A stretch of 64,000 bases of DNA from Terribacillus sp. DMT04 (GTDB taxonomy: Bacteria > Bacillota > Bacilli > Bacillales > Amphibacillaceae): positions 1,862,001-1,926,000 of the forward strand of contig NZ_CP077639.1 of assembly GCF_019056395.1 (NCBI RefSeq), read 5' to 3'. The position numbers and the translations under genes are program-made. Under the pieces are notes generated by a model. That model saw nothing but the letters and a program-made list of their open reading frames with translations, did no database searches and had not been told where the DNA came from. Below are positions 18,475 to 26,652 of the stretch, one piece after another (the stretch's first letter is position 1; each line of letters starts with the position of its first letter).

Positions 18475-20004
18475 CTAACGACGTGTACGTCTGTATTCGG
18501 ATGGAGCAAAACCAGTATGTTTCTTGAATAGTTTTGTAAAGTATTTCTGATCTTGATAGCCAACAGCTTCCGCGACCTCTACCACTTTTGCCTCGGTATT
18601 TTCCAACAGCTGCTTAGCAAGTTCCAGCCGTTGATTTGTTACATAGTGCAGCACCGTTTCATTCGTATGCCTTTTAAAATAAGCACAAAAATAAGTTGGA
18701 TTCATATACACATGCCCAGCTACTTGTTCAATTGTTATACTATCCTGCAAATGATCCTGTATGAATCCTTTGGCCCGTTCCACTGCTGTTTGGTCCGACT
18801 GCTTGTGAGACTGTATGCACAAACCGGCCAACGTTTTCGTCCAGCTTTCAAATGCCTGCACGAACTCTATCTCGGGAAGTGATCGGCCGGTGAGTTTGCC
18901 TAAACGTTGCAGCATGTTATTTACCTCTGTAACTGGCAGACGTCTGCTGACATCATGCAGCATCTCAATGCCAGTTGTTTGAAGCAGCGCTGCCGTCCGT
19001 TCCATTTGCTGCAATGAAGAGAGCTCTTTTCGTAATTCTGTCAAAGCACTATCCAGCTTATCAAATAACAGTTGTTTGAAAGCAAAGCGCATGGTACTTA
19101 AATTATCTTGCACGCTTTGACTGTATGATTCAATGCTTGTGATTTCCGCTAATTTGGGGCGAAGCTTCATCTCGATGTGCTCTGTTTCCAAAGCAGCAGG
19201 CAGCAGCTCCAATTCCTGCAGCGCTTGTCCAGAGGAAACGATCAACTGAAAAAATGTTCGATGTGATAGTGTCTTTGCGATTCCTTCAAATTGGGGAGAC
19301 AAATTTGGATTATCACTGTGAACAAGCAGTCCGAAGCTTCGTTCCTGATCCCACCACCACCAAAAATCTTGTTCTGACCAGTGCGCGGACAATTCCGCTT
19401 CTAGTAAGCGAATAACATTGCTCAGCTCTTGATGGAATCGGACGGGATCACGCTTGGATTTTTGCTGATAAAAGTCCAGCACATGCAGCTGACAAGTGAA
19501 ATACATACCTTCCGGAAACATCTCGGTCCACTGCTGATCTGCAAGACTGCTTTCGCCCGTAAGCGCCCGCAGCAAATGCAGCTGTTCCTGCTTTTGCTTC
19601 TCGGTTACGAGCTGCTTTCGTTTTTCTTGCTTCTTTTCATACAATTCCAGCAGACGTTTTTGCAGCTGCTCCCGATCGATAGGTTTTAGCAAATAGTCAC
19701 TTACTTTATTCCGCAGCGCCTGTTGGACATAATCAAAGTCATCAAATCCGCTCAACACAAGATAATCACCTGTATAACCTGCTGATTTGAGAGATTGAAT
19801 CAATGTTAAACCATCCATCACAGGCATTTTTATATCCGTTAGGACTACATCCGCTGCTTTCGTATGTTTCCAGCTATCCATTGCTTCTTGTCCGTTGCTA
19901 TATACCCCGCTTACCGTACAATGCGGATGGCTGGCAATCAGACGCTCCAGTCCTTGCCGAATACGGTATTCATCTTCCACAATGATCACCCGTAAATCTT
20001 CCAT
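18475..20004 (-). CDS. AraC-type response regulator (YesN family)
   Basis: A two-component regulator of 509 residues. The N-terminal receiver domain (about 1-120) has the acidic pair E10-D11, phospho-acceptor D57 and K near 107. A long linker follows, with an AraC-type double helix-turn-helix at the C-terminus (about 405-505, including YFTKLFKKHTGFAPSEYR). GGGGGGAT precedes the ATG at 20004; longer in-frame readings overlap the kinase gene and lack a site. It follows the kinase gene by 16 nt. The likely target is the downstream ABC importer, judged by position and by analogous sugar three-component systems. Confidence 0.88.
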   Translation of the reverse strand: MEDLRVIIVEDEYRIRQGLERLIASHPHCTVSGVYSNGQEAMDSWKHTKAADVVLTDIKMPVMDGLTLIQSLKSAGYTGDYLVLSGFDDFDYVQQALRNKVSDYLLKPIDREQLQKRLLELYEKKQEKRKQLVTEKQKQEQLHLLRALTGESSLADQQWTEMFPEGMYFTCQLHVLDFYQQKSKRDPVRFHQELSNVIRLLEAELSAHWSEQDFWWWWDQERSFGLLVHSDNPNLSPQFEGIAKTLSHRTFFQLIVSSGQALQELELLPAALETEHIEMKLRPKLAEITSIESYSQSVQDNLSTMRFAFKQLLFDKLDSALTELRKELSSLQQMERTAALLQTTGIEMLHDVSRRLPVTEVNNMLQRLGKLTGRSLPEIEFVQAFESWTKTLAGLCIQSHKQSDQTAVERAKGFIQDHLQDSITIEQVAGHVYMNPTYFCAYFKRHTNETVLHYVTNQRLELAKQLLENTEAKVVEVAEAVGYQDQKYFTKLFKKHTGFAPSEYRRTRR

Positions 20005-20020
20005 CAAGATCCCCCCAATC

Positions 20021-21772
20021 TCAAACTTGTTGAAACGGTAAATAAAGTAATACAGTCGCTCCATGACGATTATTTTCCAACGATATACCATAGTCAGCCC
20101 CATACAGCATTTTAATTCTATTTGCAACATTGCTTAAACCATAATGTGCTGATTTGGAAGTGATGCCGGGCTCTAATGCTAGCTCTTTCTCCAGTTTTTC
20201 TCTTACGACCGGATCAAATCCTGGTCCGTCATCCTTAATTGTCAGTACAAGTAAGCCTTCAATCTGCTGAATCTTGATGCCAATATGAATGGAAGTTTGG
20301 ACTTCAAGGCCATATTTAATGCTGTTCTCTACAATAGGCTGAAGGATGAATTTTGGTACTTGTAAGCTCCCTGCTTCGTTGGGATAATCTGTCGACCAAG
20401 TAAGTCTGTCAAAAAAGCGAAATTGCTGGATAGAGAGAAAGTCTTTGACGTGTCCAATTTCCTCGGCAAGCGATACAAATTTAACACCATTATCCAAGGA
20501 ATAGCGCAGCATTCTGCCGAGGGTTGTAATGATGCGCATCACTTCCTCCTGCTCTCCTGCTTCTACCGCGTAATTAATTGTTTCTAATGTATTAAAAATA
20601 AAATGCGGATTGATTTGTGTCTGGAGCGCATATAGTTCAGCCTCCTGCTGTTTTAATTTAATCATATAGTTTTTTTGAATAAGATCTCGTATCTCTTCGA
20701 TCATTATGTTATAGCTTTCTGTCAGCCTGCCGACTTCATCCTGCTTCGTTACCGGCAGTATTCTTTGAAACTCACCTTGCTGCACGCTGCGCATATTTTG
20801 CATCAACTGTTTGATTGGTTGGGAAACATTATAGGCAGCAAGACTATAGAAAAAGAGACTAAAGCAAATAAATACAAGAAATAAAACAATGGATATCGTA
20901 CGTGTATGCTGCTGTTTGGCAAATAGTATCTCTGTCGGCACTTCATATACCAATGCATATGTCTGCTGTATCGCTGGTGTAATGCCGATAAGCTTCCCGT
21001 CTTGCAGAAAACTGCCATTTTCAATCGGATAAGCATTAAGATCGACTGATTCATTGTCCCTGCCGCTAGAATCATAAGCAAGTCTTCCTGACATCTTGTC
21101 TACAAGCATAATACGAGCAGCACGATGGTCTTTCATGGATGCTGTAATACGATCCACAAACGAAACGTCTAATGCTAGAAACATGGTCCCAAGATAGGTT
21201 TGATTGTCGCGGTCTTGAAGTGGTACGCCAATTAATAAATAGTCAGCACCGTTGTTGAATACGAGGTTCGTTTCATGCGGAAGCAAGAGGATGCTGCCTT
21301 TTTCCAGCTCCAAGCTTTGTCCGTAAACAGCAGCTTCGGTTTTAGAAAAACCGCGATAATCCTCCGTTGTTGCGGCAAATATCCGATTTTTAGAAAAAAC
21401 AAATACACCAAGTAAATCGGATGTGCTGGAGTGAAGGAAGCTATTAGACAAATAGCGTTCCATTTCATATTGCTGCTGCATTGACTCTGCGTGTGATTGA
21501 AATGCATCCGCACGCAATATCTCAATCGTCTGCTGTGATTGATATAGCCTTTCCGGCATTATGGTGACATCTTGTACATTACGATCGATTTGCTGACTTG
21601 CCTGTTCGAGCATTTGCGGTACTAATGCGCCGATTTGCTCTTCCGCCGCATTCATATAAGCCGCGTAAATAAAGAAGCCTAACAGGGAAACTGGGATAAT
21701 TGTCAGCAATGTGTAAGAGAACAGCAGCTTTTGCATTAAAGGTAAATGACGGAATATCTGTTTAAAATTCAT
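20021..21772 (-). CDS. YesM-type sensor histidine kinase
   Basis: A membrane histidine kinase of about 583 residues. It has a first transmembrane helix (about 13-35), a large extracellular sensor region (about 36-280), a second helix (about 285-305), a HAMP domain, a His_kinase domain with QINPHFIFNTLE (phospho-accepting His near 390) and a C-terminal ATPase domain (DDGPGFDP near 510). The start overlaps the upstream lipoprotein gene. ATG 21772 is listed, but ATG 21784 is equally possible, as neither has a strong ribosome site; translational coupling is likely. It probably contacts the sensor lipoprotein encoded immediately upstream. Confidence 0.88.
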   Translation of the reverse strand: MNFKQIFRHLPLMQKLLFSYTLLTIIPVSLLGFFIYAAYMNAAEEQIGALVPQMLEQASQQIDRNVQDVTIMPERLYQSQQTIEILRADAFQSHAESMQQQYEMERYLSNSFLHSSTSDLLGVFVFSKNRIFAATTEDYRGFSKTEAAVYGQSLELEKGSILLLPHETNLVFNNGADYLLIGVPLQDRDNQTYLGTMFLALDVSFVDRITASMKDHRAARIMLVDKMSGRLAYDSSGRDNESVDLNAYPIENGSFLQDGKLIGITPAIQQTYALVYEVPTEILFAKQQHTRTISIVLFLVFICFSLFFYSLAAYNVSQPIKQLMQNMRSVQQGEFQRILPVTKQDEVGRLTESYNIMIEEIRDLIQKNYMIKLKQQEAELYALQTQINPHFIFNTLETINYAVEAGEQEEVMRIITTLGRMLRYSLDNGVKFVSLAEEIGHVKDFLSIQQFRFFDRLTWSTDYPNEAGSLQVPKFILQPIVENSIKYGLEVQTSIHIGIKIQQIEGLLVLTIKDDGPGFDPVVREKLEKELALEPGITSKSAHYGLSNVANRIKMLYGADYGISLENNRHGATVLLYLPFQQV

Positions 21773-22781
21773 ATTGATCCACATTTTCTACCGTGAAATC
21801 AATTGGCTCATCCATAATGATTTGATCTCCATTCACCTGTATTCTCCCGACCCCATCAATCAGCATCCCATCGTCCATAACGGTTCCATCACGTAAAAGT
21901 TTTGCAACCATAACCGTCAAGTACCCTAATTTCTTTGGGCTCCATAATGTAACAGTACGCGCATTGCCTTCCTTTAAATGCGTATTCATGTCACGTGGTG
22001 AGGCCAAACCTACAACAGTAATAGCGTCTGTTAATCCTTCTTCTTTCAAAACAGATGCCGCTGCTGGCGGGCCAAGCGAGGCAATGCCGATTATGCCTTT
22101 CAGTTCTGGATAAGTCGTGATAACTCGTTTTGCTTCTTGATAAGCTGTGACGGGATTGTCATCTGTATAGGCTACTTCGCGAAGTTCTAAATTCGGATAA
22201 TAAGTGCGATTATGCTGCTTGATCCAATGCAGCCATTCTTCTTGATTCAACGATGATGCAGACCCAGACAGGATGACATACTCCCCCTTTTCGCCGATTT
22301 GTTTTACTAAACTATCCAGTAAGTGCTGTCCTAGCATTTCTGCATCTACCATGTTTATAAAATAGTCTCTAGCTTCTGGGTGCGCATCTGCATCCCATGT
22401 CAGGACCGTTATGCCTTGCTTTTTAGCTTCTTCAAGAACTGGCGTTAGACGGTCTGGGTCAATAACACTTACAGCTAGTACATCTACTTTTTGGCTGATA
22501 AAGCGATGAACAATTTTTTCTTGCTGTGCTGCATTTGCTGTTGCCGGACCCTCAAAATGTACAGTTGCTCCAGTGTATTTTGCTGCCTCTGCTACCCCCT
22601 CTTGTACAGCTTGAAAGTACGGTATTTCCATTACTTTCGGGACAATCGCAATATCAATTTGCTCTTTAGGTTCAATTTGCTTGTCAGAAGATGCAGTATT
22701 TTGGACATAAAGGACACTACTTTTATTGCAAGCGCTTACAAAAATCAACAAGAATAACAAGATTAGAAGTAACTTGCGCAT
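21762..22781 (-). CDS. Sugar-binding lipoprotein of a three-component sensor
   Basis: A type I periplasmic-binding-protein-fold lipoprotein of 339 residues with signal peptide and lipobox VSAC (C18). It is related to the RhaS-like receptor at 13723-14766 but sits in front of, and overlaps, a YesM-type kinase gene, with no permease or ATPase beside it. This arrangement is known for sugar three-component systems such as XylFII-LytS, in which the binding protein presents the sugar to the kinase. I therefore read it as sensor, not transporter. The start at 22781 follows AAGGATG; the longer reading to 22823 runs through a stem-loop. Confidence 0.82.
   Translation of the reverse strand: MRKLLLILLFLLIFVSACNKSSVLYVQNTASSDKQIEPKEQIDIAIVPKVMEIPYFQAVQEGVAEAAKYTGATVHFEGPATANAAQQEKIVHRFISQKVDVLAVSVIDPDRLTPVLEEAKKQGITVLTWDADAHPEARDYFINMVDAEMLGQHLLDSLVKQIGEKGEYVILSGSASSLNQEEWLHWIKQHNRTYYPNLELREVAYTDDNPVTAYQEAKRVITTYPELKGIIGIASLGPPAAASVLKEEGLTDAITVVGLASPRDMNTHLKEGNARTVTLWSPKKLGYLTVMVAKLLRDGTVMDDGMLIDGVGRIQVNGDQIIMDEPIDFTVENVDQYEF
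22727..22740 (-). promoter_or_regulatory. cre-like site inside the sensor lipoprotein gene
   Basis: TGTAAGCGCTTGCA on the minus strand fits the CcpA consensus TGNAANCGNTNNCA at every defined position. It lies about 41-54 nt inside the coding region, across the codons for the lipobox (Val-Ser-Ala-Cys). It may act as a roadblock, or it may be a coding coincidence. Confidence 0.45.
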
Positions 22782-22797
22782 AAAACCATCCTTAGCA

Positions 22798-22820
22798 ACC
22801 CCGCAGTAATCCTGCGGGGT
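22798..22820 (-). other. Intercistronic stem-loop between rhaR and the sensor gene
   Basis: A perfect 9-bp stem ACCCCGCAG / CTGCGGGGT with a 5-nt loop fills most of the 46-nt gap. No T-run follows on the minus strand (TTGCTAAGG), so it is not a classical terminator. It could stabilise or punctuate the mRNA. Confidence 0.7.
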
Positions 22821-22827
22821 CAATTGA

Positions 22828-23589
22828 TTAGTTCACTGCTTGGAACTCTATATTTTGTTTTTCCAAATACGTTTTTGTATCACCATCTATGCTTGTATCG
22901 GTGTATACCTTCTGTATTCGATTTAGCTCGGTGATGGTTGCGAACGCACGCTTACCGAATTTACTAGAATCAGCAAGCAAAATAGTTTGACCGGCTATGT
23001 CGATCATTTGTTTCTTGATAATCGCTTGTTGTTCATTGGAGTCACTCAAACCATGCTCCACATGCACGCTTTTACAAGAAAGGAAGGTTTTATCAACGTA
23101 ATACGTTGTCAGTGATCTTTCGGCTAGCGGACCGACGAATGATAACGATTTCGCTAGCAGCTGACCGCCAAGTGAGATAACACGAATTTGGTCCTTTGTA
23201 CTGCAGGCAATCGCAACCTTAATACTATTGGTGATAATCGTTAGCGGCATGTTTGGCAATTCCTTGGCCATGTACCACGCTGTCGTACTGGCATCAAGAA
23301 TAATACGTTCGCCTGTTTGGATTTCCGCAACAGCAGCCTTCGCAATTGCCTGTTTCGCATCCATGTGCATGACTTCCCGCGCTTCGTGCGCAATCTCGGA
23401 TGCACCTTCTTCGATCCGAACAGCTCCGCCGTGACTACGATGAAGCAGCTGTTCCTTCTCCAGCTTCTCCAAGTCGCGCCGGATCGTTTCTTCGGTCACA
23501 TGAAAGAGCGTACTCAGCTCGGACACTCGAACACTGGCCCGTTCATTTACAACATCCACAATCTTCCTTTGTCTTTCTGCAACTAACAT
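22828..23589 (-). CDS. rhaR: DeoR-family regulator of rhamnose genes
   Basis: A DeoR-type repressor of 253 residues. The N-terminal helix-turn-helix is about 6-58 (VSELSTLFHVTEETIRRDLE), and a sugar-phosphate-sensing DeoR_C domain follows (about 75-235, with DASTTAWYMAKEL). Position directly after rhaA matches the rhamnose regulator YulB/RhaR of B. subtilis. The ATG at 23589 is taken because the N-terminus then matches the family; AGGAAAAGG precedes it. A long in-frame extension to 23889 overlaps rhaA and is rejected. A TATAAT (23618-23623) without clear -35 lies just upstream, so it may also have its own promoter. Confidence 0.85.
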   Translation of the reverse strand: MLVAERQRKIVDVVNERASVRVSELSTLFHVTEETIRRDLEKLEKEQLLHRSHGGAVRIEEGASEIAHEAREVMHMDAKQAIAKAAVAEIQTGERIILDASTTAWYMAKELPNMPLTIITNSIKVAIACSTKDQIRVISLGGQLLAKSLSFVGPLAERSLTTYYVDKTFLSCKSVHVEHGLSDSNEQQAIIKKQMIDIAGQTILLADSSKFGKRAFATITELNRIQKVYTDTSIDGDTKTYLEKQNIEFQAVN

Positions 23590-23642
23590 ACCTTTTCCTG
23601 CCTTTGCCACGTTTTGATTATAGTGTAGCATAATCTTCCGTG

Positions 23643-24896
23643 TTACCGGCGTGCCAATTCGCTTCTTTCGTACTCTTGAACATGCTGCAGCCAAGCCGTG
23701 CCGCGCGGAACTTGCATCTCCTGGCAGAAATAATCCCAGATGGCACCAAATGGATAACTCTTCAATTCTTCCATTAACATCAATCTTTCTGTAAACTGGC
23801 CTTTTTCTTGATAGTCTTTCAGCTCCGCGTGCGGTGTTAATAATGCATAAAGCAACGCTTTCTGCATATTGCGGGTACCGATTACCCAAGCCGCCACTCG
23901 GTTGATACTGGCATCAAAGAAATCAAAACCAATTCGGATTGTATCTAATGCATCATTGCGGACAAGCTCGTTTGCAATTTCTTTTAGCTCGTCATCAAAC
24001 GTGACAACATGATCACTATCCCAGCGTACGGGGCGGGATACGTGCAGTGCAATTTTGTCTGTAAAAACTTGCATGCCGCTAATTTTATTCGACACCATTT
24101 CTGTCGGGTGATAATGACCTGTGTCCATGAGCAGATATTTGCCGCGTGTCAAAGCGTAACCCATGTAAAATTCATGTGAGCCCACTACATAAGACTCGGA
24201 ACCAATTCCAAAAAGTTTGCTTTCCAAAGCATCTATGTTGTACTTTTCATCAATTTCTACTGCGAATACTTGATCAAGCGAATTCTTCAGCCTTTTTCGC
24301 GGCGTTAATCGGTCACTCGGAACGTCCTTATAACCATCCGGAATCCAAATATTTGTCAGACTTGGTGTGCCAAGTTCCTTACCGAAGTACTCTCCAATTC
24401 TGCGTGCGGCAATGCAATGTTCAATCCAGAATTGGCGAATTTCCTCATCTGGATGTGCAAGTGTCAGTCCATCAGCTGCTTTTAAATGGGAAAAAATAGT
24501 AGGATTAAAGTCAAGTCCAAGGTCATGCTGTTTCGCCCATTCAACCCAATTACGGAAATGCTCGGGCTTTATTTCATTACGTTCAACATGCTGACCATCC
24601 GTTTCGGCATAAATAGCATGCAAATTAATTCGATGTTTCCCCGGAATCAAACGCAGCGCCATTTCCAAGTCGGAACGCAGCTCTTCTGGTGTTGTTGCTT
24701 TTCCAGGATAATTACCAGTCACATCAATGCCGCCTGATAGTTCGTTCTGCTGCACTTCAAACCCGCCGATATCATCACCTTGCCAGCAGTGAATACTAAG
24801 TGGTACCGTTTTCAATTTTTCCAGTGCTGCTTCTACGTCTACTCCAAGTGTCTCGTACATCGATTTCGCCATTTCATACGCTTTTATTACTGTCAT
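23643..24896 (-). CDS. rhaA: L-rhamnose isomerase
   Basis: Converts L-rhamnose to L-rhamnulose; a cytoplasmic, metal-dependent TIM-barrel enzyme. Its 417 residues match the RhaA family. Family blocks include [13 protein letters not shown] (about 35-47), the metal-site segment [12 protein letters not shown] (about 240-250) and [13 protein letters not shown] (about 257-269). AAGGAGGAATAAC precedes the ATG. It is 12 nt after rhaM and part of the rha operon. Confidence 0.96.
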   Translation of the reverse strand: MTVIKAYEMAKSMYETLGVDVEAALEKLKTVPLSIHCWQGDDIGGFEVQQNELSGGIDVTGNYPGKATTPEELRSDLEMALRLIPGKHRINLHAIYAETDGQHVERNEIKPEHFRNWVEWAKQHDLGLDFNPTIFSHLKAADGLTLAHPDEEIRQFWIEHCIAARRIGEYFGKELGTPSLTNIWIPDGYKDVPSDRLTPRKRLKNSLDQVFAVEIDEKYNIDALESKLFGIGSESYVVGSHEFYMGYALTRGKYLLMDTGHYHPTEMVSNKISGMQVFTDKIALHVSRPVRWDSDHVVTFDDELKEIANELVRNDALDTIRIGFDFFDASINRVAAWVIGTRNMQKALLYALLTPHAELKDYQEKGQFTERLMLMEELKSYPFGAIWDYFCQEMQVPRGTAWLQHVQEYERSELARR

Positions 24897-24908
24897 TGTT
24901 ATTCCTCC

Positions 24909-25223
24909 TTAAGCTAAATGAAATACTTCTTTTAACGATTCGCTAACTGGACTATGATCCGGATTCGTCTGCATGATATCCTGCATATACACCCACCAGC
25001 GCTGACATACTTCTGTTTCAGCAATTTGCGCGTGTAATTCCTCTGATTCAGCTTCTAAGTAAGCAAATAACATTGCCGTAGGTTCGTGCAGGAAGATACC
25101 ATAATTGCTCACACCATGTTCCTTTAGCACTTGCTCCATCTCCGGCCAAAGCTGATCGTGACGCTTCTTGTACTCCTCGAATTTATCGCGATACACGTAC
25201 ATAACACTAGCTTTTCGAATCAT
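24909..25223 (-). CDS. rhaM: L-rhamnose mutarotase
   Basis: A small enzyme of 104 residues that interconverts alpha and beta anomers of L-rhamnose. Family residues visible are YRDKFEEYKKRHDQLWPE (about 11-28, including the active-site His) and WWVYMQDIM near 76. The start at 25223 is chosen because AAAGGAAG lies before it and the resulting length matches YulD/RhaM. It overlaps the end of rhaB by 17 nt. Confidence 0.93.
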   Translation of the reverse strand: MIRKASVMYVYRDKFEEYKKRHDQLWPEMEQVLKEHGVSNYGIFLHEPTAMLFAYLEAESEELHAQIAETEVCQRWWVYMQDIMQTNPDHSPVSESLKEVFHLA

Positions 25224-26640
25224 AAACTGCACTTCCTTTCTCTGCACCAGCTGGTGAGAAGGTTCGCAGTGGGAAGGACGACTCTATTAGCTGTCTTCCG
25301 GCATCCAAGGAAGCAAGCTCACCCGCTGCTATCATCTGTACAATCAGGTTACCAAGCGCGGTTGCTTCTGTAGGTCCTGCTATTACTTGTAAACCGCTGT
25401 AGTCAGCGGTCAGCTGATTCAGGATTTGGTTTTGTGCTCCGCCGCCTACTATGTGAAGTGTCTGCAGTTTTTCTTCTGTAAGCTCTTGCAATTCGATTAA
25501 TGCTTCGCTGTAGATGACTGCCAAATTATGAAAGACTGTAAAACTCAGCTCTCCAATCGTTTTCGGCACGTACTGTTCTGTTCCCCGGCAATAATCCTGC
25601 AGTTCTTCAATCATATTATCCGGCTTCAGAAAGCGGACATCATTCAAATGAACGGTCGGCGGTTGCTTTAAATCGGCCTTTATCGCCTCTTCCACTATTT
25701 CAGCGTAATTATAATCTACTGGATATAATCTTCTAATCTCCTGGATTATCCACATACCAATAATATTTTTTAAATAGCGGTATGTTTGGTCAACACCCCA
25801 CTCATTCGTGAAATTTAACTCCAGGCTGCTGTCATCCAGTATCGGCTGCTTGCGCTCTGTGCCAAGCAGTGACCATGTACCACTGCTCAAATAAGCCCAA
25901 TTCTCACCGCTTGCAGGCACACCGGCAATGGCTGATGCCGTATCATGTGAACCTACTGCAATGACCTTACACTCTGGCAAGTCATAGGCATCTCGCAGCT
26001 TTTCACGTATGCTGCCAATCACAGTGCCTGGTTCAACCAGTTCTGCAAACTGACTGGTATGAACACCTGCCAGATTTAGAAGCTCTTCATCAAGAGTCCG
26101 ATTAAGCGGATTCAGAAGCTGCATGGTAGAAGCATTTGTTGCTTCCATTAGCTTCTTTCCTGTCAGTCGGTAGTTCAAATAATCAGGAACAAGCAGTATC
26201 TTGTCCGTCTGACTTATAATTTCCTTTTCTTCTGAAGCAAGCTGGTAAAGACTGTTGAAAGGCTGGAATTGAATGCCTGTTTTACGATAGATTTCGTTCT
26301 TCGACATCGCTTCCCATACCTGTTCCATTATGCCATCTGTCCGGGAATCCCGGTAAGCGATCACATCTCGCAACCGCTCACCATCCTTCCCGATCAGTAC
26401 ATAATCAACTGCCCATGTATCTATTCCTAACGTACAAGCAGTAATACCTTGCCGTTTGGCCTTTTGCAAACCGCTAAGAATCTGTTCCTCCAAATGGTCA
26501 ATATCCCAGCAGTTAAATTCTCCTTGTTTCTGATAGCCATTTGCAAAACGATGAATCTCCTGTATAACAAGCTTCCCTTCTTTCAGTTCACCTGTTACAA
26601 GACGACCGCTTGATGCACCGATATCAACCGCTATATGCAT
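25207..26640 (-). CDS. rhaB: Rhamnulokinase
   Basis: Phosphorylates L-rhamnulose to L-rhamnulose 1-phosphate. An FGGY-type ASKHA kinase of 477 residues, with the N-terminal phosphate loop DIGASSGR (about 6-13), LGIDTWAVDY (about 72-81) and the C-terminal nucleotide-binding GGGAQNQ (about 400). AAGGGGGAT precedes the ATG. It lies 12 nt after rhaEW and overlaps rhaM, so it is tightly packed in the operon. Confidence 0.95.
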   Translation of the reverse strand: MHIAVDIGASSGRLVTGELKEGKLVIQEIHRFANGYQKQGEFNCWDIDHLEEQILSGLQKAKRQGITACTLGIDTWAVDYVLIGKDGERLRDVIAYRDSRTDGIMEQVWEAMSKNEIYRKTGIQFQPFNSLYQLASEEKEIISQTDKILLVPDYLNYRLTGKKLMEATNASTMQLLNPLNRTLDEELLNLAGVHTSQFAELVEPGTVIGSIREKLRDAYDLPECKVIAVGSHDTASAIAGVPASGENWAYLSSGTWSLLGTERKQPILDDSSLELNFTNEWGVDQTYRYLKNIIGMWIIQEIRRLYPVDYNYAEIVEEAIKADLKQPPTVHLNDVRFLKPDNMIEELQDYCRGTEQYVPKTIGELSFTVFHNLAVIYSEALIELQELTEEKLQTLHIVGGGAQNQILNQLTADYSGLQVIAGPTEATALGNLIVQMIAAGELASLDAGRQLIESSFPLRTFSPAGAEKGSAVYDSKS

Positions 26641-26652
26641 ATGATATCCCCC

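Noticed and set aside
23590-23889. An N-terminal extension of about 100 residues for the DeoR regulator
   Set aside because: It would overlap rhaA, has no ribosome site, and the family N-terminus begins at the ATG at 23589.
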